From contig JAQVSH010000078.1 of assembly GCA_028700615.1 (NCBI GenBank), positions 1 to 7,565 on the forward strand: a stretch of 7,565 nucleotides of DNA, in the 5' to 3' direction. Positions 1 to 7,565 of the stretch are shown in pieces. The position numbers were made by a program, and so were the translations under genes. Numbering within the stretch: position 1 is the stretch's first letter; each line of letters begins with the position of its first letter. The DNA comes from Bacteroidales bacterium. Its GTDB lineage: Bacteria > Bacteroidota > Bacteroidia > Bacteroidales > UBA4181. Under the pieces are notes generated by a model. That model ran no database searches, was not told where the DNA came from, and worked only from the letters and a program-made list of their open reading frames with translations.

Positions 1-695
1 TTTTTAATGGCTTCGGGATCCGCTTTGGAAAGGTCCCATCCACCCTCTTCCATGGATTGTTTAAACTCGGGGCCATAATTGATAACCCCCGAATCGATCA
101 TCTCCCTGAGCAGGTCATTGCCTTCACGGGTACGTTCTCCAACCCCCGAAAATACAGATAATCCGGAATATTTTTTTGCAATATTATTAATCATTTCCAT
201 GATTAACACCGTCTTCCCTACCCCGGCTCCGCCGAATAATCCAATCTTTCCTCCCTTTAAATAAGGCTCCAAAAGATCGATGACTTTAATGCCGGTAACA
301 AGAATTTCGGAAGAAGTAGACAAATCTTTATATTCAGGAGGATCCCTGTGAATCGGATATCCGCCTTTATTATCAATAGGGTCCAAACCGTCAATGGCTT
401 TTCCGAGCACATTAAGCAAACGCCCTCTGACTTTTCCTCCCACAGGAACCGTAATGGGATGGCCGTAAGCAGACGCCTTCATTCCCCTATACATACCATC
501 GGTAGACTCCATAGCAATGGCTCTTACCGTATGTTCTCCAATGTGTTGCTGTATTTCTGCAACCAAAGGTTCTTCATCTCCCCGCTCAATATACAAGGCC
601 TCGTAGATACCCGGAAGCTCAGTGACAGATTCATCAAAAGTCACATCTACCACAGGACCAATAACTTGACTAACTTTCCCTACAATTACAACCAT
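1..695 (-). CDS. atpD: F1Fo ATP synthase subunit beta, N-terminal part (cut by the window edge)
   Basis: Catalytic beta subunit of the F1 sector, which makes ATP from ADP and phosphate at the cytoplasmic face of the membrane using the ion gradient through Fo. The first 231 codons are present without a stop. Residues 1-80 form the N-terminal beta-barrel (VSQVIGPVVDV near 8-18). The Walker A motif GGAGVGKT lies at 155-162, with nucleotide-binding Lys161 and Thr162. GERTREGND at 186-194 carries the catalytic glutamate Glu187. After it comes an insertion of about 25 residues including SMEEGGWDLSK (214-224). It is absent from the E. coli protein but familiar in Bacteroidetes-type subunits. The ATG at 695 is chosen because the conserved barrel begins a few residues later; an ATG at 709 is out of frame. 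No clear Shine-Dalgarno precedes it. Nothing on this strand lies between atpD and the divergent dxs, so atpD probably heads its transcript, as is common in this phylum. The rest (about 270 codons) and any atpC lie outside the window. Confidence 0.97.
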   Translation of the reverse strand, partial: MVVIVGKVSQVIGPVVDVTFDESVTELPGIYEALYIERGDEEPLVAEIQQHIGEHTVRAIAMESTDGMYRGMKASAYGHPITVPVGGKVRGRLLNVLGKAIDGLDPIDNKGGYPIHRDPPEYKDLSTSSEILVTGIKVIDLLEPYLKGGKIGLFGGAGVGKTVLIMEMINNIAKKYSGLSVFSGVGERTREGNDLLREMIDSGVINYGPEFKQSMEEGGWDLSKADPEAIK

Positions 696-733
696 AACTG
701 GACACTCATTAAATTAATTTGATAAAGTTAAAC

Positions 734-754
734 ATTATAACAATATTATAACAA
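734..754. repeat. 10-bp direct repeat ATTATAACAA, two copies with 11-bp period
   Basis: ATTATAACAA occurs at 734-743 and again at 745-754, separated by one T. The period of 11 bp is close to one helical turn, so both copies would face the same side of the DNA. They lie between the two divergent starts, where a regulator could affect both genes. The repeat itself is exact and directly visible. A role as an operator is inference, and an AT-rich duplication by slippage is the simpler alternative. Confidence 0.5.
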
Positions 755-771
755 GAGGTAGGTCTATCTAT

Positions 772-796
772 TTTGGAAAAAATATCTTTAAATTTG
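772..796 (+). promoter_or_regulatory. Possible Bacteroidetes-type promoter for dxs-recO
   Basis: TAAATTTG at 789-796 matches the Bacteroidetes primary sigma factor -7 consensus TAnnTTTG exactly. A TTTG at 772-775 resembles the -33 element, but the spacer is only 13 bp where about 19-21 bp is usual, so that half is doubtful. Transcription would begin about 5-8 bp downstream of 796, giving a leader of roughly 10-15 nt before the dxs ATG. Such short leaders without a Shine-Dalgarno are plausible in this phylum. The match could also be chance in AT-rich sequence. Confidence 0.35.
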
Positions 797-813
797 CCTG
801 ATAAATTCAACAC

Positions 814-2712
814 ATGCATTATTCATTGCTTGAAAACATCAATAGTCCGGAAGATCTCCGAAAATTAACACAGGAAGAGCTCCCAGTGCTAAGTGATGAG
901 TTGAGGGATTTCATCATTGAAGCAGCCAGCGTAAATTCGGGACATTTGGGAGCTAACCTCGGAGTGGTTGAATTAACCGTGGCTTTGCATTATGTTTTCA
1001 ACACCCCCGAAGATAAAATAGTGTGGGACGTCGGCCATCAGGCCTATGTCCATAAGATACTCACCTGCCGCAGGAATCTTTTTAAAACAAACCGGAAATA
1101 CAAAGGCATTAGTGGTTTTCCGAACCGTTCGGAAAGTGAATATGACGTCTTCGGAACGGGTCATTCTTCAACATCCATCTCGGCCGCATTGGGGATTGCA
1201 ACTGCTTTTGCGGCTCAAAAGGCTGAAAAACACGCGGTAGCCGTCATTGGAGACGGATCCCTCACCGGAGGGGAGGCCTTTGAAGCCCTGAACAATGCCG
1301 GAATCAGCAATGCCAATCTGTTGGTGATCCTCAATGACAACAACATGGCGATTGATCCGAATGTCGGAGCCCTCAAGGAATATCTGCTCGATATCACTAC
1401 TTCCAGAACATACAACCGCCTTAAAACCAATGTCTGGAGCCGGATGGAATCTCTTTCCGGGGTGCGCGGATGGATCAGAAAAATAAGACACGGGATTAAA
1501 TCCATACTGCTGAGACAAAGTATTCTTTTTGAATCACTGAATTTCAGATACTTTGGCCCCATTGACGGGCATGATGTCATTTATCTGACCCGCATTCTGA
1601 AAGATTTGAAACAAATACCCGGGCCTAAAATTCTTCACGTGCTGACCGTAAAAGGCAAAGGCTATAAATATGCAGAAGAAAACCAGACCCGTTTCCATGC
1701 CCCCGGATGTTTTGATGTAGAGACCGGAGAGCCTGTCAGAAAAGATGGAAGGGATAAAACACCTCTCCGGTATCAGGATGTATTTGGAAACACCCTGCAG
1801 GAACTTGCAAGAAACAACCCCCGGATCATGGTAGTTACTCCTGCCATGTGCAGTGGCTCGGGACTTAATGGTTTTCAAAAAGAATTTCCGGACCGAATCT
1901 TTGACGTCGGCATTGCCGAACCCCATGCAGTGACCTTTTCCGCAGGGCTGGCCACCCAGGGGATGATTCCTTTTTGTGTGATCTATTCCTCATTTATGCA
2001 GAGAGCCTATGATCAGCTGATTCACGATGTAGCCCTGCAAAAACTTCCGGTCGTAATCTGCCTGGATAGGGCCGGACTGGTCGGAGAAGACGGTGCGACT
2101 CACCACGGAGCCTTTGATCTGGCATTCTCGCGTTTTATTCCCAATATCACCATCGCCGCTCCCATGGACTGTGGGGACTTGCGAAATCTCATGTTCACCG
2201 CTCAAGACGGCAAATACGGGGCTTTTATTATCCGTTATCCTAAAGGAAGAATTCCCTCTGAAACGTGGGAAACCCCTTTTCAGGAAATCACTCCGGGAAC
2301 CGGACGCTGTCTCAGGGAAGGAAAAGATGCCGCAGTGCTGTCTCTGGGATCTGCCGGGATTTCCGTAAAAGAGGCTGCCGAAAAGCTTTCCTCCGAAGGA
2401 ATTGAAATCGGGCATTTTGATATGCGTTTTCTGAAACCTCTCGACACCGGACTTCTGCACCGGATTTTCCGCGAGTATAAAGCAATTTTCACACTGGAAG
2501 ACGGAGTTATTACAGGAGGACTGGGAACTGCCGTAATGGAATTTATGGCAGATCATCAATATACAGCTTCTGTCAAACGCCTGGGGATTCCCGGGGATCG
2601 GTTTATTGAGCACGGAGACACTGCCTCTCTGAAGCATGAATGCGGATATGACGCTAAAGGTATATACAACGCGGTAAAACAATGTCTTTCGGGATATCCG
2701 TCCCATGAATAG
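814..2712 (+). CDS. dxs: 1-deoxy-D-xylulose-5-phosphate synthase
   Basis: Cytoplasmic thiamine-diphosphate enzyme that condenses pyruvate with glyceraldehyde 3-phosphate to 1-deoxy-D-xylulose 5-phosphate. This is the first step of the MEP isoprenoid pathway and also feeds thiamine and pyridoxal synthesis in many bacteria. The 632 residues are close to the usual 620-640. Visible motifs are SGHLGANLGVVELTVALHYVF (42-62, substrate/cofactor region), DVGHQAYVHKIL (72-83), and the ThDP/Mg motif from GDG (146-148) to NDNN (174-177). Further on are FGPIDGHD (247-254), the catalytic glutamate Glu369 in GIAEPHAVTF, and DRAGLVGEDGATHHGAFDL (418-436). The C-terminal transketolase-like domain ends in IPGDRFIEHG. 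Two conserved spots differ from the usual form: Cys85 in KILTCRR (usually Gly) and Pro370 after the catalytic Glu (Gln in E. coli). The ATG at 814 puts the start just before the conserved NINSPEDLRKL segment; no Shine-Dalgarno is evident. recO follows after 6 bp, probably on the same transcript. Confidence 0.97.
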   Translation: MHYSLLENINSPEDLRKLTQEELPVLSDELRDFIIEAASVNSGHLGANLGVVELTVALHYVFNTPEDKIVWDVGHQAYVHKILTCRRNLFKTNRKYKGISGFPNRSESEYDVFGTGHSSTSISAALGIATAFAAQKAEKHAVAVIGDGSLTGGEAFEALNNAGISNANLLVILNDNNMAIDPNVGALKEYLLDITTSRTYNRLKTNVWSRMESLSGVRGWIRKIRHGIKSILLRQSILFESLNFRYFGPIDGHDVIYLTRILKDLKQIPGPKILHVLTVKGKGYKYAEENQTRFHAPGCFDVETGEPVRKDGRDKTPLRYQDVFGNTLQELARNNPRIMVVTPAMCSGSGLNGFQKEFPDRIFDVGIAEPHAVTFSAGLATQGMIPFCVIYSSFMQRAYDQLIHDVALQKLPVVICLDRAGLVGEDGATHHGAFDLAFSRFIPNITIAAPMDCGDLRNLMFTAQDGKYGAFIIRYPKGRIPSETWETPFQEITPGTGRCLREGKDAAVLSLGSAGISVKEAAEKLSSEGIEIGHFDMRFLKPLDTGLLHRIFREYKAIFTLEDGVITGGLGTAVMEFMADHQYTASVKRLGIPGDRFIEHGDTASLKHECGYDAKGIYNAVKQCLSGYPSHE

Positions 2713-2718
2713 ACAGAT

Positions 2719-3453
2719 ATGAGCGAACCCCGGAAAACCAGGGCAATTGTCCTGCATAAGATCAAATACAGGGAAACCAGCCTGATTGCAACCCTGCTTA
2801 CCGAATCTTCCGGAAGACTTACTGTCATGGTCAAAGGGGCCTACAATAAAAAGTCCCCGATCAGGGCCAATCTTTTTCAGCCGCTTTATCTGATAGATGC
2901 AGAACTATTGATTTCACCCAAAAGAGAAATTCAATGGATCACCGAAGCCCGCCTCGTACCCGATCTGACAGATCTGATTTTTGACCCGGGAAAACGATGC
3001 ATCGCCTTCTTCCTCTCTGAAGTCTTATATAAAACATTGAAAGACAACAGCGAGCCCTCTTCGCTTTTTGAGTTCTTATGGAACGCCATGCAGATTCTGG
3101 ATAAAACCAGAACCGGTACAGCCAATTTCCATCTGGTTTTTCTTTTACAGCTTACCCGCTATTTAGGCATTCAACCTACCAATGATTACTCATCCGAAAA
3201 TGAATGGTTTGACATTACGACAGGCCATTTCAGCACTTTCCCCACAGAAAAAAATATTTCTCCGGACTACGCAAAAGTACTGAGCAATCTCTTGAGCTGC
3301 CCCCTCACACAAACGGAAACCATCCCTCTCAATGAAAGCTCAAGAAATTTTCTTCTGGATAAAATCTTAGACTTCTACGTACAACACGTCCCGGGATTCA
3401 CCGTACCAAAATCTCTTCCGGTATTGCGTAAAATCTTCTCAACAGCTCCCTGA
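2719..3453 (+). CDS. recO: DNA repair protein RecO
   Basis: Recombination mediator that, with RecR and usually RecF, helps load RecA onto SSB-coated single-stranded DNA during gap repair, and can anneal complementary strands. It acts in the cytoplasm on DNA. The 244 residues match the family (E. coli 242). An N-terminal OB-fold spans about residues 1-80, with the typical opening TRAIVLHKIKYRETSLIATLLTE written here as TRAIVLHKIK...ATLLTE and the basic stretch VKGAYNKKSPIRANLFQP (37-54). A helical domain follows, with FFLSEVLYKTL and the NFHLVFLLQLTRYLGIQP segment typical of Bacteroidetes RecO. No CxxC pairs are present, so the zinc-binding module of some RecO proteins is absent. The start ATG lies 6 bp after the dxs stop, which suggests co-transcription and perhaps translational coupling; no Shine-Dalgarno is seen. 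The stop lies 3 bp from the end of the opposing pepD. Confidence 0.92.
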   Translation: MSEPRKTRAIVLHKIKYRETSLIATLLTESSGRLTVMVKGAYNKKSPIRANLFQPLYLIDAELLISPKREIQWITEARLVPDLTDLIFDPGKRCIAFFLSEVLYKTLKDNSEPSSLFEFLWNAMQILDKTRTGTANFHLVFLLQLTRYLGIQPTNDYSSENEWFDITTGHFSTFPTEKNISPDYAKVLSNLLSCPLTQTETIPLNESSRNFLLDKILDFYVQHVPGFTVPKSLPVLRKIFSTAP

Positions 3454-3456
3454 AAT

Positions 3457-4914
3457 TTATTCTTCAGAAGGCAAACGGGATAGCACAGAGGTCAGAAAAT
3501 TCCAGAACTTAACCACCGATGCTATTTCCACCCTTTCATCAGGTGAGTGGGGATGTACAATGTTCGGTCCGAAAGAGATCATTTCCATCTCCTTATAATT
3601 TGCCCCGATGATTCCGCACTCCAGCCCGGCATGAACAATATTGACCTGAGCCTCTTTACCGAAAAGATCCAGATATCCTTTCTTCATCGCCTCCAGCAAA
3701 GAGGAAGAAAAATCAGGATTCCACCCGGGATAATTTCCCTCAAAGGACACATCCGCTCCGATCAGTTCAAAAGCAGACAGCATACGTTCTCCCAGAGAAC
3801 GTTTTGCACTTTCCACCGCGCTGCGGATCAAACAAACCACTTCGGACATCCCATCCTGTACGCTGACAATCGAGAGATTGGAAGAAGTTTCCACCACACC
3901 TGTTCCGGGAATCATTCGGATCGGACCATTAACAAGAGCATACAATGCATTGATTAACAGAGTCTCCGTTACTTTATCCATCACCTTTTCTACCGGAAGG
4001 ATTTTTTCAGCAGTCAAACTAATGCCCGTTTCAACCCCCTTAAATTCCTGAGAAATCACTTCGGTAAAAGAGGGAATGAAATCAAGAAAAGCCTCCTCTG
4101 TGCGAAGTGGGATATTCACTATGGCAGAAGCTTCACGGGGAATGGCATTACGCATATTCCCACCCTCCAGCTCAACAACACAGGCGCCCAGTTCACGGGT
4201 AATCTTCCACAGAAAACGGATCATTAATTGGTTGGAATTTGCCCTGCCCAAATTAATATCCATACCTGAATGACCTCCTTTCAAACCTCTGAGATTCAAA
4301 CGATAAGTGGAATACTTACCCTGCATCGGATCATAACTGTAAGGCAAATTGGCAATAAAGTCCAAACCTCCGGCACAACCAATGCAAAACTCGCCTTCCT
4401 CTTCCGTATCCAGATTCAGCAACATCTTCCCTTTCAACCAGTCCGGACGGAGATTATTCGCCCCCGTCATTCCGGATTCTTCGTCAAAGGTAAACAACAC
4501 CTCAAGCGGGCCGTGAAGCACCTCCGCGGAATCCAGCACGGCCAACGCAGCCGCCACTCCAATCCCGTTATCAGCACCCAGCGTAGTTCCGGAAGCCCTG
4601 ACCCATTCTCCGTCAATCACAGGACAAATAGCATCCTTTAAAAAATCATGGGACACTTCCGCATTTTTCTGAGGAACCATGTCCAGATGAGCCTGAAGGA
4701 CGACAGGCCTAATCTTCTCAAATCCCGGAGCCGCAGGTTTACGGATTAAAACATTTCCGGCCTCGTCTTTTTCTACAAACAAGTTTCGTTCACCGGCAAA
4801 ACGAAGCACATATTCAATGACTTTCTCTTCATGTTTTGAAGGACGGGGAATTGCACACAACTCATCAAAGAAACCCCATAAAGCTCGTGGCTCAAGATTT
4901 TTTATATCAGACAT
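3457..4914 (-). CDS. pepD: Aminoacyl-histidine dipeptidase (M20 family cytosol dipeptidase)
   Basis: Two-zinc metallopeptidase of family M20 that hydrolyses dipeptides such as Xaa-His, supplying amino acids from imported or degraded peptides in the cytoplasm. Starting at the ATG at 4914 gives MSDIKNLEPRALW and 485 residues, the same length as E. coli PepD. A 14-residue longer form from 4956 would overlap the end of secA and adds no conserved sequence. Predicted metal and catalytic residues are visible: His76 and Asp78 in QAHLDM, Asp115 in LGADNGIG, Glu145/Glu146 in FDEESG, Asp169 in NLDTEEEGEFCIGCAGG, and His456 in HPHSPDERV. The central part (about 190-390), with GLKGGHSGMDI, is the lid/dimerisation domain. 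There is no signal peptide. The gene lies 17 bp downstream of secA on the same strand and is probably read from the secA transcript. AAAGAG just before the ATG is too close to be a good ribosome site. The exact substrate range is not readable from sequence. Confidence 0.95.
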   Translation of the reverse strand: MSDIKNLEPRALWGFFDELCAIPRPSKHEEKVIEYVLRFAGERNLFVEKDEAGNVLIRKPAAPGFEKIRPVVLQAHLDMVPQKNAEVSHDFLKDAICPVIDGEWVRASGTTLGADNGIGVAAALAVLDSAEVLHGPLEVLFTFDEESGMTGANNLRPDWLKGKMLLNLDTEEEGEFCIGCAGGLDFIANLPYSYDPMQGKYSTYRLNLRGLKGGHSGMDINLGRANSNQLMIRFLWKITRELGACVVELEGGNMRNAIPREASAIVNIPLRTEEAFLDFIPSFTEVISQEFKGVETGISLTAEKILPVEKVMDKVTETLLINALYALVNGPIRMIPGTGVVETSSNLSIVSVQDGMSEVVCLIRSAVESAKRSLGERMLSAFELIGADVSFEGNYPGWNPDFSSSLLEAMKKGYLDLFGKEAQVNIVHAGLECGIIGANYKEMEMISFGPNIVHPHSPDERVEIASVVKFWNFLTSVLSRLPSEE

Positions 4915-4931
4915 ACTCTTTGCATTGATAA

Positions 4932-7565
4932 TTATTCGGCATCCTTGCCGTGACAATTTTTATACTTTTTCCCGCTTCCGCAAGGGCAGGGATCATTACG
5001 GCCTACATGCTTTTCAACCTTCACGGGCATCGGGCGCTGGGGTTCCCGGGTATCCCTCGGCGCAGAAGGTCCAGGGGCGGCATGACTACTTCTCTGCGTC
5101 TGCATACGACTCATGTCCAGACGTTTTTCATTCCCACTGCGAACTTCTTCCGGTTCCCTGATGGGTACCTGTCCCTTTGTAAGCAAGGAAACGATATCCT
5201 TGTTTACCTTTTCAATCATAGCCTTAAAGAGATTAAAAGACTCAAATTTATAGATAAGCAAAGGATCCTTCTGTTCGTAGGAGGCATTCTGGACAGATTG
5301 CTTCAAATCATCAAGCTCTCTGAGATGTTCCTTCCACTGATCGTCAATATTAGCCAGGATCGCTGTTTTTTCAAATGATTTCAACAATTCACGCCCCTTA
5401 CTTTCATAGGCTCTTTTCAGATGAGTCAGCACCTGGTATGTCTTCTTACCATCCGTGACCGGAATAATAATGTTCTCAAAACGATCTCCGTTGACCTCAT
5501 ATACTTCCTTAATCACAGGATATACCCGATCGCACATATGAGCCCCTTTACGGGCATAGGTCTCCTGTACCTGCTTCATGATGGCGGATGAAACTTCAGA
5601 CACACTGGATTTTTCAAACAAATTTTCATCGGGAGTATAGTCAATAGAAAGATAACGAAGCGTATTCAGCCGAAAAGCTTCCATATCCTGAGTTTCCTTG
5701 GCTTCTTCAACCAGTTCCTCCACTACGTCTTCCATCATATTCATGATGTCAATACTGATTCGTTCTCCTTCCAGAGCATGTCTTCTCTTCGTATAGATGA
5801 CTTCGCGCTGGGAATTCATAACATCATCATATTCCAGCAATCTCTTACGAATCCCGAAATTATTTTCTTCTACTTTCCTCTGAGCTCTTTCAATGGAACT
5901 GGTAATCATGGAATGCTGAATCATTTCCCCTTCTTTCAGGCCCATACGGTCCATCAATCCGGCAATACGTTCGGAACCGAAAAGCCGCATCAGGTCATCT
6001 TCCAGTGAAACAAAGAACTGAGAAGATCCCGGATCTCCCTGACGGCCTGAACGTCCTCTCAACTGACGGTCGACCCGTCTGGATTCGTGACGTTCGGTAC
6101 CTATAATGGCCAACCCTCCGGCCTTCTTCACCTCATCGGAAATCTTGATATCAGTACCACGCCCTGCCATATTGGTAGCGATGGTGACCGTTCCGGCACG
6201 TCCTGCCTCGGCCACAATATCGGCTTCTTTCTGATGCAGCTTGGCATTGAGCACATTGTGTTTAATACCTCTCATCGTAAGCATACGGCTCAGTAATTCG
6301 GAAATTTCAACCGAGGTGGTTCCCACAAGTACAGGACGGGAATTCTTAACCAGTGTAACAATTTCCTGAATGACTGCGGCATATTTTTCCCTTTTGGTTT
6401 TGTAAACCATATCATCATGGTCAACCCGGATCACCGGACGATTGGTGGGAATCACCATCACATCCAGTTTATAGATATTCCACAATTCACCGGCTTCCGT
6501 TTCTGCCGTACCGGTCATACCGGCAAGCTTGTGATACATACGGAAATAATTCTGCAGCGTAATGGTTGCAAAGGTCTGAGTGGCAGCTTCCACTTTCACA
6601 TGCTCCTTGGCCTCAATCGCCTGGTGCAGTCCGTCCGAATAACGGCGGCCTTCCATAATACGTCCGGTCTGTTCATCAACGATTTTTACCTGATTGTCGA
6701 TCACCACGTATTCAACATCCTTCTCAAAAAGAGCATAGGATTTCAGCAACTGATTTACCGTATGAATTCTTTCCGACTTAATAGAATATTCCTGCAGCAT
6801 CTCATCTTTGGCGGTCAGTATTTCTTCCGGATTGAGAGATGATTTTTCAAGTTCTGCAATTTTTGATCCGATATCGGGAATAATAAAGAAATTAGGATCT
6901 TCGGTTCTGGAAGTCAACCGGTCAATTCCTTTATCCGTAAGTTCTACGCTTCTGCTTTTTTCATCAATGACAAAATAGAGTTCATCCGTGGCAATATGCA
7001 TATTCCGGTTATTCTCCTGCATATAGAAATTCTCGGTCTTCTGCAATAATTGTTTATTACCCTGTTCACTCAAATACTTAATCAACGGCTTGTTCTTGGG
7101 AAGGCCCTTATAGGCTCTGAATAAAGCCAGCCCTCCTTTATCCTGATCTCCTGCAGCAATAAGGCTTTTGGCATCCGCAAGATACTGGGTCACCAGCTTT
7201 CTTTGTTCTTCTACCAACAGAGATACCCGATGATCATACTCATCAAAAAGCTGATCATCGCCCTTGGGCACGGGGCCTGAAATAATCAGGGGGGTACGGG
7301 CATCATCAATCAATACGGAGTCGACCTCATCGACAATGGCATAATGATGTTTCCTCTGAACCAGGTCTTCAGCACTGATGGCCATATTGTCCCTGAGATA
7401 ATCAAATCCGAATTCGTTATTGGTCCCGAAAGTGATATCCGAATTATAGGCACGCCGTCTTTCGTGGGAATTGGGCTGATATTTATCAATACAATCTACG
7501 GACAGACCGTGAAATTCGTAGATCGGGCCATCCATTCAGAGTCACGTTTGGCCAGATAATCGTTC
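4932..7565 (-). CDS. secA: Protein translocase ATPase SecA, N-terminus missing and frameshifted near the right edge
   Basis: Motor ATPase that drives unfolded preproteins through SecYEG at the inner membrane. 867 codons are open from 7535 to the stop at 4932; numbering here starts at that ATG. Visible parts are TYGTNNEFGFDYLRDN-like sequence (36-50) and the Walker B motif VDEVDS (68-73) with ARTPLIISGP. The preprotein-binding domain follows (about 90-290), then MTGTAETE (340-347). Helicase motifs TNMAGRGTDI (454-463) and QLRGRSGRQGDPGSSQF (491-507) complete the second ATPase domain. Then come the helical scaffold region (about 540-780), a Pro/Arg-rich linker (800-840) and the C-terminal zinc motif with Cys850, Cys852, Cys861 and His862, which in other bacteria binds SecB or ribosomes. 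The ATG at 7535 is not the true start: NDYLAKRDSEWM of SecA is encoded upstream in another frame (7564-7529). The Walker A region and about 130 N-terminal residues lie outside the window. pepD follows after 17 bp. Confidence 0.96.
7524..7535 (-). other. One-base frameshift in secA (apparent missing G/C)
   Basis: On the minus strand the bases before 7529 read N-D-Y-L-A-K-R-D-S-E-W-M, a conserved SecA segment. From 7529 onward G-P-I-Y-E-F-H-G continues the same protein in a different frame. In the downstream frame the upstream bases contain TGA stops at 7538-7536 and 7544-7542. Family sequence expects W-M-G-P, coded ATGGGCCCG, whereas the window has ATGGCCCG. One G is therefore missing in the plus-strand run GGGCC(C) at 7525-7529. 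A single-base indel error is the simplest reading; a real disabling mutation is possible but unlikely for an essential gene. Confidence 0.88.

Larger units (their letters stand above)
696..813. promoter_or_regulatory. AT-rich divergent promoter region between atpD and dxs
   Basis: This 118-bp region separates the divergent starts of atpD and dxs and is the only sizeable non-coding stretch in the window. It is strongly AT-rich compared with the flanking genes and should hold promoters for both directions. A perfect TAnnTTTG element faces dxs (789-796). Facing atpD, a weak pair can be drawn: a CTTG element (complement of 752-755) and a TAACTTTA element (complement of 723-730) 21 bp apart, each one mismatch from the Bacteroidetes consensus. 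A 10-bp direct repeat (734-754) and a perfect 10-bp palindrome AAATTAATTT (711-720) also lie here. The palindrome is pure A/T and may be chance. No RNA gene, riboswitch or small ORF with a credible start was seen. Confidence 0.6.

Noticed and set aside
711..720. Perfect palindrome AAATTAATTT upstream of atpD as an operator
   Set aside because: It is pure A/T in an AT-rich spacer, short and without a second copy, so chance is a sufficient explanation.
348..722. Plus-strand open frame of 124 codons over the start of atpD
   Set aside because: It is antisense to the conserved N-terminal domain of AtpD and has no recognisable protein features.
753..760. AAGAGG-like string as a Shine-Dalgarno site
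   Set aside because: It lies more than 50 bp from the dxs ATG with no start codon at a suitable distance that opens a credible frame.
1990..2757. Long open frame of 255 codons on the minus strand opposite dxs
   Set aside because: It lies wholly antisense to a clear dxs, its product resembles no family I recognise, and it is explained by the codon pattern of dxs.
4915..4956. Longer N-terminus for pepD starting at 4956
   Set aside because: It would overlap the secA C-terminus and add 14 unconserved residues. Starting at 4914 gives the family-typical 485 residues.
6417..6842. Plus-strand open frame of 141 codons inside secA
   Set aside because: It is antisense to conserved SecA sequence; composition follows the complementary SecA codons.
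7533..7535. ATG at 7535 as the true secA start
   Set aside because: It falls inside the conserved SecA segment, out of frame with the upstream NDYLAKRDSEW coding, so it is only the first ATG after a frameshift.

Overview
The window is ordinary chromosomal core sequence from a member of the Bacteroidetes, most likely Bacteroidales-like. The evidence is the beta subunit of ATP synthase, which carries the insertion after GERTREGND seen in Bacteroidetes-type subunits (MEEGGWDLSK motif). The SecA helicase core and C-terminus, the RecO without zinc-binding cysteines, the weak or absent Shine-Dalgarno sites and a TAnnTTTG-type promoter element agree with this. The assignment rests on remembered family patterns, not on a search.

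Layout: positions 1-695 hold the first 231 codons of atpD on the minus strand, running off the left edge. A 118-bp AT-rich region (696-813) separates it from the divergent plus-strand pair dxs (814-2712) and recO (2719-3453), which are 6 bp apart and probably co-transcribed. After a gap of only 3 bp come two minus-strand genes facing them: pepD (3457-4914) and, upstream of it by 17 bp, secA (4932 to beyond 7565). secA and pepD probably share a transcript. Coding density is very high, and the only real non-coding stretch is 696-813. No tRNA, rRNA, CRISPR array, mobile element or convincing intrinsic terminator was seen.

The genes do unrelated housekeeping jobs: ATP synthesis, isoprenoid precursor synthesis by the DXP/MEP route, recombinational repair, dipeptide hydrolysis and Sec protein export. 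They do not form a recognisable specialised system, and I found no undescribed system here.

The most notable observation is a one-base frameshift in secA about 36 bp from the right edge. The SecA motif NDYLAKRDSEWM is read in one frame and GPIYEFHGLSVDC onward in another, as if one G/C were missing from a GGGCCC run. A sequencing or assembly indel is the likeliest cause. The ATG at 7535, which opens the downstream frame, is therefore not the true start of secA.
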